NCBI RefSeq assembly: GCF_900110955.1
Contig: NZ_FOFR01000009.1
Location: forward strand, 1 to 64,000
Length of the DNA stretch: 64,000 nucleotides
Reading direction: 5' to 3'
DNA from: Lentzea xinjiangensis
Lineage (GTDB): Bacteria > Actinomycetota > Actinomycetes > Mycobacteriales > Pseudonocardiaceae
The position numbers and the translations under genes are program-made. Shown here one piece after another: positions 29,770 through 37,976 of the stretch (within the stretch, counting starts at the first letter, position 1; each line of letters begins with the position of its first letter). The notes beneath the pieces were generated by a model. The model had not been told where the DNA came from. It ran no database searches and was given only the letters and a program-made list of their open reading frames with translations.

Positions 29770-31488
29770 ATGTCATCTCCGGCGGCGACGACGGGAAGCG
29801 ATTCTCCGAAGTTGCGCGACGACACCACCCGCTTCCTCTGCGGAGCCGCTCACCGCGACGAGGACTTCGCGGACTCGGCCATTCGCGAGTACCTCGTGGA
29901 GGCCACCAGGTCGATTCCCCGCTCGCCCGGCGTCAACGCCGGCGCGGTGTTGCGGGAGGCCGTCGCCGCGCGCACCAGGCGCAAGGTGCGCGACAGCTTG
30001 CTGCTGGTGCTGGCGCTCGCGGTGCTGTTCGCCGCGAGCGGGACGCTGCTCGCGACGTGGCTGTTCATCGCCGTGGTCGTCGCGGTCGCGACCGGGGCGC
30101 GGCTGGCGCTCGCACGCCCGCGGCGCGTCTCGCAGCGCGGGCCGCTGGTGCTGGGCTCGCTCGCCGGCGGGATCGCGATCTTCTTCGTGCTGTACAAGCT
30201 CATCGAGTATCTCGACGCCGCCAGCACCTATTCGAGGTACAGGTACGACGAGTACGAGCAGGAGAGCAGCGGCGCCGGGGCCGCGATCGTGATCATCGCG
30301 ATAGCGCTGGTCTTCGCGGTGCTGCTCGCGGACCGGGTCATCACCTGGCTGCTGGTCACGAAGAGCTTCCGGCGCACCGGTTTCCGCACCAGCCCCGGCG
30401 GGGAGGAGCTGTGGCGCAACGAGTGGACGATCCGGCGGCTCGGGCACTCGGGCTACGCGGAGGCGCTCGGCCTCTACCCGACGGAGGAGGACGGCACGCC
30501 TGACGACCCCGGCTCGGCGCAGGTGATCGTCTACCACGGCTACCGGCCGTTCGTGGGGTCGGGGACGATGTTCGAGCCCTGGTCGATGGCGTTGCCCCTC
30601 AAGCCAGCCGAGGGCAGGGCGCCCGACGTGCCGCTGCCCGGCTTCGCCCTGCCGGAGCTGTACGAGCACCTCACGAACGAGCTGCTCAAGACCGGCCGCT
30701 CGCCGTCGCTCTCACCCGGCCACCGGCTGCGCGAGCTGAGAGCCGGCGACCGGGTCGTCATCTCGTCGGTCGAGCTGATCGACCACATCGAGGACGCCGA
30801 GGCGCGGATCATCCTGCCGGACAACGACCACTCGCCGCAGCCGGCGGTCGACAGGTCCGTTGTGGACGATCTGATCGCCAGGCCGCTGGAGTGGATGCGG
30901 TACTTCCGCTCGTTCCAGGTCGAGACGTGGGACAGGGACGTCGTCGTGTCCACGTACCTGACGTTCGGGCTCGACGAGGAGATGCTCTACGTCGAGTGGA
31001 CGCCGTGCATCCTGCACCCGATCGACCCGCGCTACCGCGAGATCGACGTCCTGCCGGAGCAGTCGCTGCGGCCGTTCGCCGAAGCGGTCGTCGACCTGCT
31101 GAAGTTCCCGGCGTCACTGCCGAAGCGCTTCGCCACGGCCGTGGGCTGGATGACCCCGATCCACCAGGCGGAGGGCACGTTCGTCGCGGAGCGCTACGGC
31201 GCCAGGACCAGCCTGCGCGAGCTCGCCGGCACGAGCGAGGTGGACAACTACTTCCAGCTCACCGACGTCGAGCGCTACATCAAGGTGCTGGAGTCGCGGC
31301 TGCTGCGCACGATGGGTGAGTTCCTGCAGGGCAAGGGCATCTCGGTCACCGAGTTCATGGAACAGGCCATGCAGGTGACGAACAACAACGTGCACATCAC
31401 CGGCCCGGTCATCTCCAGCAACATCGGCACGGCCGGGAAGGCGCGCACCGGTACTGCCAAGGTCAGCACGGGCAGGGAAAGCTCATGA
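29770..31488 (+). CDS. Multi-span membrane protein with large soluble domain and C-terminal GPVI/SNIGT motif
   Basis: About 572 residues. After about 70 soluble residues come roughly four membrane helices (LLLVLALAVLFAASGTLLAT, LFIAVVVAVATGARLAL, GSLAGGIAIFFVLYKLIEYL, AAIVIIAIALVFAVLLADRV). A 350-residue soluble region of unknown fold follows. The extreme C terminus reads VHITGPVISSNIGTAGKART, almost the same as the start of the next protein. The start is either ATG 29770 or GTG 29758. It is coupled to the next gene by ATGA. I do not recognise the family; its neighbours are a TIR gene and a type VII cassette. Confidence 0.75.
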   Translation: MSSPAATTGSDSPKLRDDTTRFLCGAAHRDEDFADSAIREYLVEATRSIPRSPGVNAGAVLREAVAARTRRKVRDSLLLVLALAVLFAASGTLLATWLFIAVVVAVATGARLALARPRRVSQRGPLVLGSLAGGIAIFFVLYKLIEYLDAASTYSRYRYDEYEQESSGAGAAIVIIAIALVFAVLLADRVITWLLVTKSFRRTGFRTSPGGEELWRNEWTIRRLGHSGYAEALGLYPTEEDGTPDDPGSAQVIVYHGYRPFVGSGTMFEPWSMALPLKPAEGRAPDVPLPGFALPELYEHLTNELLKTGRSPSLSPGHRLRELRAGDRVVISSVELIDHIEDAEARIILPDNDHSPQPAVDRSVVDDLIARPLEWMRYFRSFQVETWDRDVVVSTYLTFGLDEEMLYVEWTPCILHPIDPRYREIDVLPEQSLRPFAEAVVDLLKFPASLPKRFATAVGWMTPIHQAEGTFVAERYGARTSLRELAGTSEVDNYFQLTDVERYIKVLESRLLRTMGEFLQGKGISVTEFMEQAMQVTNNNVHITGPVISSNIGTAGKARTGTAKVSTGRESS

Positions 31489-31808
31489 AGGAACGCGACT
31501 TCGAGATCCGCGGACCGGTGATCGGCAGCAACGTCGGCACCAGCGGACGCGCGCGCACCGGCGACGTCCACATCGGACGTATCCAGGACGTGAGCGCGGT
31601 GCTGCGGCTGCTCGACGAGCTCCGCGAGGACCTCAGCGCGGCCGAGGCGCCGGCCTCGACCATCGAGGCGGTCGACGACCTGCGGGCCGAGGCCCGCAAA
31701 CCGAAGCCCAGCAGGGACGTCACCGGGCACCTGATCGACAAGCTCGCCGGCCGCGGCCTCGGCGAGCAGATGCAGGACCTGGCGAAGGCCTTCGACGCGT
31801 TGTTCTAG
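31485..31808 (+). CDS. Small soluble protein beginning with the same GPVI/SNVGT motif
   Basis: 107 residues. The N terminus (FEIRGPVIGSNVGTSGRART) repeats the motif at the C terminus of the upstream protein; a helical segment (SAVLRLLDELREDLSAAEAP) and a C-terminal helix (GLGEQMQDLAKAFDALF) follow. No membrane helix or signal. The gene overlaps its upstream neighbour by ATGA and shares overlapping stops (CTAG, 31805-31808) with convergent prmC. The shared motif suggests that the two proteins recognise each other by like-with-like stacking. Confidence 0.75.
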   Translation: MKERDFEIRGPVIGSNVGTSGRARTGDVHIGRIQDVSAVLRLLDELREDLSAAEAPASTIEAVDDLRAEARKPKPSRDVTGHLIDKLAGRGLGEQMQDLAKAFDALF

Positions 31809-32677
31809 GAGACGATCCTGCGGGCGGTCGCGAACCGCGGCCGCCCGGCCAGGTCGGTGTGGTCGGTGACGTCGGTGAGCACCCGGCGCGCGGCCAGCAG
31901 CGCCGGCACCGACTCGCCCTGCGTGTCGTCGTGCTCGATCCCCACCGCCCCACCGGGTTTCAGCCACCGCGCGGCGGCCGACACCACGTGCCGGATCACG
32001 TCCAGCCCGTCCGCGCCGGAGAACACCGCGTGATGCGGGTCGTGCACGCCGACCTCGGGCTGCACGGGCGTCCCCTCCGGCACATAAGGCGGGTTGCACA
32101 CCACGAGGTCCACCTGACCGTCCAGATCGGACAGCAGCGAGGGGTCCGTGGCGTCACCGGAGTGCAGCTTGATGGGCGTGTCCCCGGCGGCGACCCGCGC
32201 GTCGGCGTTGCGCCGGGTCCACGAGAGCGCCCGCGGGTCGATCTCGACGGCGTGCACCACCGCGTCGGGCCGGGCGGCGGCGATCGACAACGCCAGCGCG
32301 CCCGTTCCCGTGCACAGGTCCACGACCACCGGCGCGGACACGCCGGCGAGCGCCTTCAGACCCCACTCCACCAGCAGCTCGGTCTCCGGCCGGGGCACGA
32401 ACACACCGGGTCCGACCTCGACCGTGATGTCCCCCATCGGCGCCCAGCCGAGGATGTGCTGCAACGGGATGCGCGCGGCCCTCCTGCGGACCAGCTCACG
32501 CAGCCGCTCGACCACCGGCGGGTCGACCAGCGGGATGAGCGGCAGCCGTCCCCGCGACACCCCGAGCACGTGCGCGGCCAGGAACTCCGCGTCGACGCGC
32601 GGGCTGTCCACGCCCGCGGCGGCGAGGGTCTCGGCCGCCTCGGAGAGCACGGGGCGGAGCGGCTGCCGGTCCATCAT
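31805..32677 (-). CDS. prmC: Peptide chain release factor N5-glutamine methyltransferase PrmC
   Basis: 290 residues. It methylates the Gln of the GGQ motif in release factors RF1 and RF2 using SAM. An N-terminal helical domain (about 1-80) is followed by a Rossmann methyltransferase with VVDLCTGTGALALSIA and the substrate Gln-binding motif CNPPYVPEG. In related genomes it directly follows prfA, its substrate gene; here two metabolic genes lie between them, still on the same strand with short gaps. The start (MMDRQPL) has no strong ribosome binding site; it lies 17 bp after the lpd stop. Confidence 0.95.
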   Translation of the reverse strand: MMDRQPLRPVLSEAAETLAAAGVDSPRVDAEFLAAHVLGVSRGRLPLIPLVDPPVVERLRELVRRRAARIPLQHILGWAPMGDITVEVGPGVFVPRPETELLVEWGLKALAGVSAPVVVDLCTGTGALALSIAAARPDAVVHAVEIDPRALSWTRRNADARVAAGDTPIKLHSGDATDPSLLSDLDGQVDLVVCNPPYVPEGTPVQPEVGVHDPHHAVFSGADGLDVIRHVVSAAARWLKPGGAVGIEHDDTQGESVPALLAARRVLTDVTDHTDLAGRPRFATARRIVS

Positions 32678-32694
32678 CGGAAGGGGAACCCGTC

Positions 32695-34080
<1,386 letters not shown>

Positions 34081-34089
34081 AAGCACACC

Positions 34090-35298
34090 CTAGGTCCCGA
34101 GCTGCTCCCGCAAGAACTCAACCGTCCGTTTCCAGGCGTTCGCCTGAGCGTGCGCGGTGGCCTGCGGAACACCACCACCCGAGAAGGTGACACCCGGTCC
34201 CGGGTAGGTCACGTCGGTCGCCGGCCGGTTCGGCGGGCCCGCGATCAGGTGTCCTGCCTCGGGATACACGACGTGCTCGTACGGGAACGGGTGGTCGTGG
34301 TCCTTCAGCCGCCGCAGCGCGACCTCGCTCAGCTCGGTGCTCGGCCACCCGTCGTCGCCGCCGGACGAGATGAGCAACACACCCCCGGCGATGTCCTCGA
34401 CGCGGATCTCGGCCTCCTCGGGGATGCCGTCGGCCAGGTCGAACGCGAGCCGCAGCGGCACCGGCTCGCCGTTCACGATCGCGGCGCGGAGGTCCTCGCC
34501 GACGTAGTACGGCAGGTACGGCAGCGGCTCGCCCTTGAACGTCCACGAGGCGGCCTCGTGCTGCAGCTTCTGCAACAGGTTGGCGCCGGGCCCGATCGCC
34601 TGCGTCACCACACCGCTGCCGACGACGCTGACCACGGCCTCGACCCGCGGGAACTTCGAGCCGACCAGCAACGCCAGCTCGCCGCCGCGCGAGCCGCCGA
34701 CGACACCGATCCGACCCGCGCGCTCGGCCAGGTGGTCGATCGCCGTGCCGAAGTACTCCAGCGGGACGTCCTCGAGGTGCTCGGGCAGACCGGCCATGCC
34801 GAAGTAGCCGAGCGCGAGCGTGACGAACCCGTGCCCGGCCAGGAGAGCCGCGTCGGTCTCGTGCAGGCCGCCCTCCGAGCCCCCCAGCACGATGACGCCC
34901 GGCAGGTCGCCTCCGCCGTCCTCAGGGGCGAACAGGGTGCCCACCAGTCCGCCCTCGCGGACCTCCTGCCGCTCCACGCCCTCGGGCACGCCGAGGCGCT
35001 CGATCTCGACCTCGCCGGCGCCGTCGACGGACAGGCACGCCGGCCCCGGCTTGCCGCCGGTGCGTTCGAGCGACCAGAACAGCCCCATCGGGTCGACACC
35101 GGAGTAGGTGCCTTCCTTCGGGGCGTGCCTGGTGAGGTCCACGACACCGCGTTCGTCGGCGATGAAGACGCCGTGGGACGCGCGGTCTCCTGTGGACAGT
35201 TGGACGGTGACCTCGCCGCCGGGCGGGAGCCCGGTCACGACGACGTCGACCTGCCGGTCGAGGGGCGCGGACTTCGGGTTCACCAGGATCTCGGCCAC
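34090..35298 (-). CDS. Acyl-CoA thioester hydrolase / BAAT-like protein
   Basis: 402 residues. The N-terminal about 120 residues are the beta-sandwich of the acyl-CoA thioesterase/bile-acid-CoA:amino-acid acyltransferase family (PKSAPLDRQVDVVVTGLPPG). The rest is an alpha/beta hydrolase with nucleophile Ser203 in GGSRGGE, the acid in SSGGDDGWPS and the His in PEAGHLI. A Ser nucleophile is expected for a thioesterase; the amino-acid transferases use Cys. Its physiological acyl-CoA is unknown. It lies 23 bp after prfA and 9 bp before lpdA, so probably in the same transcript. Confidence 0.88.
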   Translation of the reverse strand: MAEILVNPKSAPLDRQVDVVVTGLPPGGEVTVQLSTGDRASHGVFIADERGVVDLTRHAPKEGTYSGVDPMGLFWSLERTGGKPGPACLSVDGAGEVEIERLGVPEGVERQEVREGGLVGTLFAPEDGGGDLPGVIVLGGSEGGLHETDAALLAGHGFVTLALGYFGMAGLPEHLEDVPLEYFGTAIDHLAERAGRIGVVGGSRGGELALLVGSKFPRVEAVVSVVGSGVVTQAIGPGANLLQKLQHEAASWTFKGEPLPYLPYYVGEDLRAAIVNGEPVPLRLAFDLADGIPEEAEIRVEDIAGGVLLISSGGDDGWPSTELSEVALRRLKDHDHPFPYEHVVYPEAGHLIAGPPNRPATDVTYPGPGVTFSGGGVPQATAHAQANAWKRTVEFLREQLGT

Positions 35299-35321
35299 AA
35301 CGCGCCCCTTCTCACGTCGGT

Positions 35322-36386
35322 CTACCCGCCAGCGAGCCGTTCTGCCCGGTCAGCGGCGGCCAGCGCGTCCACCACCGCGTCCAGGTCACCGTCGAGGACC
35401 TGGTCCAGGTTATGCGCTTTGTACCCAACCCGGTGATCGGAAATACGTGATTCGGGGAAGTTGTAGGTCCTCACCCGTTCACTGCGGTCGACCGTCCGGA
35501 TCTGGACGCGCCGAGCGTCGCTCTGCTCCTGCGCCTTCTGCTCCTCCGCGAGCGCGGCGAGCCTCGACTGCAGGACCTGCATCGCGCGGGCCTTGTTCTG
35601 CAGCTGGCTGCGCTCGTTCTGGCAGGAGACGACGATGCCGGTGGGCAGGTGCGTGATGCGGACCGCGGAGTCGGTGGTGTTGACCGACTGCCCGCCCTTG
35701 CCGCTCGACCGGTAGACGTCGATGCGCAGGTCGTTCTCGTTGATCTCGACCTCGGCGGTCTCCTCGGTCTCCGGGAAGACGAGAACACCGGCGGCGGAGG
35801 TGTGGATGCGCCCCTGCGACTCCGTGACGGGCACGCGCTGGACGCGGTGCACGCCGCCCTCCCACTTCAGCCGGCTCCACACACCGTCGGGCGTGGTGGT
35901 CTTGGCCTTGATGGCGACCGTGACGTCCTTGAAGCCACCGAGGTCGGAGTCGGTGCCGTCGAGCATCTCGACCTTCCACCCCTGCCGCTCCGCGTACCGC
36001 GTGTACATGCGGAGCAGGTCCCCGGCGAACAGCGCGGACTCCTCGCCACCCTCACCGGACTTGATCTCCAGCAGCACGTCGTCCCCGTCGTGCGGGTCAC
36101 GCGGCAGCAGCAGCTCGGTGAGCTGCTGCTCCAGCTTGGGGAGCTGCTGCTCGATCTGCTCGACCTCGTCCTGGAAGGACCGGTCCTCCGCGGCGAGCTC
36201 CCTGGCCGCCTCCAGGTCGTTCCTGACCTGCTCGATCTCCCGAGCCGTCTTCACGATGGGCCCGAGCGCGGCGTACCGCTTCCCGAGCTTGCGCGCGCCG
36301 GCCTGGTCAGCGTGCACGCTGGGGTCGGCGAGCTTCTTCTCGAGCTCGTCGTACTCGGCGAGCAGGCTGTCCAGCGACTGCGACAC
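35322..36386 (-). CDS. prfA: Peptide chain release factor 1
   Basis: 354 residues. It recognises UAA and UAG stop codons and releases the peptide. The GGQ loop ([20 protein letters not shown], near residue 230) and the codon-reading PxT tripeptide in the form PVT ([17 protein letters not shown]) are visible. The GTG start [18 protein letters not shown] was chosen by comparison with the family and because AGGGAG lies about 10 nt upstream. It lies downstream of rpmE, separated by a terminator. Confidence 0.96.
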   Translation of the reverse strand: MSQSLDSLLAEYDELEKKLADPSVHADQAGARKLGKRYAALGPIVKTAREIEQVRNDLEAARELAAEDRSFQDEVEQIEQQLPKLEQQLTELLLPRDPHDGDDVLLEIKSGEGGEESALFAGDLLRMYTRYAERQGWKVEMLDGTDSDLGGFKDVTVAIKAKTTTPDGVWSRLKWEGGVHRVQRVPVTESQGRIHTSAAGVLVFPETEETAEVEINENDLRIDVYRSSGKGGQSVNTTDSAVRITHLPTGIVVSCQNERSQLQNKARAMQVLQSRLAALAEEQKAQEQSDARRVQIRTVDRSERVRTYNFPESRISDHRVGYKAHNLDQVLDGDLDAVVDALAAADRAERLAGG

Positions 36387-36426
36387 GGTTCTTCGACTCC
36401 CTGGTTGTGGGTCGTGCAAACGGCAA

Positions 36427-36466
36427 CGGCGCCTGACCTCGGCGTGAAAGCCGAGGTCAGGCGCCG
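36427..36466 (-). terminator. Terminator after rpmE
   Basis: Perfect 17-bp stem (CGGCGCCTGACCTCGGC and its complement) with a GTGAAA loop, 10 bp downstream of the rpmE stop and 40 bp upstream of prfA. Confidence 0.85.
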
Positions 36467-36475
36467 TGGAAGCAG

Positions 36476-36688
36476 CTACTTGTTGCGCTTGCCGTACCGC
36501 GCCTCGAAGCGCGCGACGCGACCGCCGGTGTCGAGGATGCGCTGCTTGCCCGTGTAGAACGGGTGGCAGTTCGAGCACATCTCGACCCGGACCTCGGAGG
36601 CCGAGGTGGTGCTGCGGGTCGTGAAGCTGTTGCCGCAGCTGCACGTCACCTCGGTAGAGGTGTACTCCGGGTGGATTCCAGTCTTCAA
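36476..36688 (-). CDS. rpmE: Ribosomal protein L31, zinc-binding form
   Basis: 70 residues. It bridges the ribosomal subunits. Cys16, Cys18, Cys38 and Cys41 (CSC...CSNC) form the zinc site, so this is the C+ type that is replaced by a Cys-less paralogue under zinc starvation in many actinomycetes. Translation appears to start at TTG (TTG AAG ACT GGA) with a GAAAGGGA ribosome binding site about 7 nt upstream; no in-frame ATG or GTG fits better. Confidence 0.96.
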   Translation of the reverse strand: MKTGIHPEYTSTEVTCSCGNSFTTRSTTSASEVRVEMCSNCHPFYTGKQRILDTGGRVARFEARYGKRNK

Positions 36689-36943
36689 GATCTTGTCCCT
36701 TTCAAGGATGGCCGCCGGGTCCCAGTTGGTGAACGGGTGAACCGGAGCCGGACTCGACCGTTTAGTTTGCCAGACCGTTCAACACGTGCAAAAACGCGGT
36801 TGTTCCCGAGGACCGCCCATACCCCATGAGGTGGCTGAAGTCACAACCGCTTAACCCCCCTGATACGCCGTTCGGCGCAAGGTAGGCCCGTTCGACCAGA
36901 TACGGCTCCATGTTGTTGGTGCGCGTCCACCAGACTATGTGCC

Positions 36944-37408
36944 GTGTTCTGCGCCGCCGATCGGCCAACGAGCTTCGGGACATGGCTCGCAGTGCCGTTC
37001 CTGTTCGCTGCCGCCGTGTTCGGCCTGATGGGGTCAGCAGGGCTGATCACCGCGTCCTGGACCACCGTGGCCCTGTCCCCGGTGGTCACCGGCGCGGGCG
37101 TCGCGGTGGCCGCGGCGGTGTCCGGCAACGTGCGCTGGCCCCGAGCCTGGCACCGCACCTGGCTGCGCTGGCCGTACCTGGCAACGGTGCTCACCCTCGG
37201 CGTGGTCGTCGGCGCGGTGGAGATCCCCGCCCTGCTCACGACGGTGGTGGGCGTGCCGGTGCTGCTGGCGCTGGTGTTCCAGTGCCTGATGCAGACCGAC
37301 GAGGGCCGACCGGCCTCGGACTGCCGCTGGCCAGGCTTTTCGCAGGCTTCCGCAGGGGTCCCCTCGGATTCGGAGTCCCCCGCGACCCAACGTACCGAGC
37401 GGGTCTGA
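36944..37408 (+). CDS. Putative small polytopic membrane protein
   Basis: 154 residues with about four hydrophobic stretches (GTWLAVPFLFAAAVFGLMG, VALSPVVTGAGVAVAAAVSG, YLATVLTLGVVVGAVEIPAL, LLTTVVGVPVLLALVFQCLM) and a polar C terminus. The pattern of alternating hydrophobic and Arg/Trp segments supports real coding better than the opposite-strand frames. The start is unsure and no strong ribosome binding site is visible. It is divergent from rpmE across 255 bp and unrelated to the ribosomal genes around it. Function unknown. Confidence 0.5.
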   Translation: MFCAADRPTSFGTWLAVPFLFAAAVFGLMGSAGLITASWTTVALSPVVTGAGVAVAAAVSGNVRWPRAWHRTWLRWPYLATVLTLGVVVGAVEIPALLTTVVGVPVLLALVFQCLMQTDEGRPASDCRWPGFSQASAGVPSDSESPATQRTERV

Positions 37409-37909
37409 CAGTTCCGCGGGGTTGACCGCGCAGGTCGACCCCCACAGCTGAGCCCACCACATTCATCGAGGTAAACCGACCGCGACGGCGAAGCCGAGCC
37501 GTCCGCGAAGCCGCAGGCGAGCCCAGCGAAGGCGAAGCCGAGCCGTCTTCCCTCACACACGAGGCGGGTGGCGTGGTCCCGGCACGAGTCGTGCCGAAGC
37601 CTTTGCCGCGCCCGAGGGGTCAGGTCAAGTCGACACGCTTCTCGTCGACTTGACCTGACCCCTCGGGTGTGGCTGCCTCTGGTGCGACTCGTGCCGGGAC
37701 CACGCCACACCCCAAGCACCCACGCAACAGCAAGCCGCCCAAACCAACAGGCGTGCCACCAACCCGCCAACGGCGCCGGCCGGTCCTGGATCAGATTGCG
37801 GGGTCCGGGGCGGAGCCCCGAAGCCCTAAAACCGCAGCCCAACCAGCGCAACGCAACCCTCGGACACCCCCCGGACACCCCCGAACCCCACAGCTACGAC
37901 ATTCGAGTG
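37409..37909. repeat. Repeat-rich non-coding stretch between the membrane gene and rho
   Basis: No convincing gene. It contains a 17-bp direct repeat GGCGAAGCCGAGCCGTC (37487-37503 and 37531-37547). It also contains the nested palindrome described separately and several imperfect GC-rich hairpins. Open frames here have coding-unlike composition. It lies downstream of rho on the minus strand and may be a tract of mobile or recombinogenic repeats. Confidence 0.6.
37568..37708. repeat. 141-bp nested palindrome (two perfect 24-bp stems)
   Basis: Outer arms 37568-37591 and 37685-37708 are perfect 24-nt complements (GTGGCGTGGTCCCGGCACGA...). Inner arms 37611-37634 and 37644-37667 are also perfect 24-nt complements (CCCGAGGGGTCAGGTCAAGT...) around a 9-nt loop. 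Unpaired spacers of 19 and 17 nt separate them. The RNA of either strand, or extruded DNA, would form a long two-tier hairpin. It resembles a MITE or REP-like element more than a terminator. Confidence 0.85.
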
Positions 37910-37948
37910 AAGAAAGCGAAAAAGCCCCCGCTGACCAGCAGCGGAGGC
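37910..37948 (-). terminator. Rho-independent-type terminator of the rho gene
   Basis: Read on the minus strand: GCCTCCGCTG, 5-nt loop, CAGCGGGGGC, then TTTTTCGCTTTCTT. The 10-bp stem has one mismatch and is followed by a T-rich run, 29 bp past the rho stop. A perfect 12-bp palindrome TTTCACGTGAAA (37951-37962) lies between the stop and the hairpin. Confidence 0.8.
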
Positions 37949-37976
37949 AATTTCACGTGAAACTGACAAGCCCAGC

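Noticed and set aside
36841-37878. 345-codon minus-strand frame across the repeat region
   Set aside because: No recognisable domain, low-complexity composition, runs through the palindrome and opposite a more plausible membrane protein.
37951-37962. TTTCACGTGAAA palindrome as an operator
   Set aside because: It lies between the rho stop and its terminator, not in a promoter; may be chance or part of a 3' structure.
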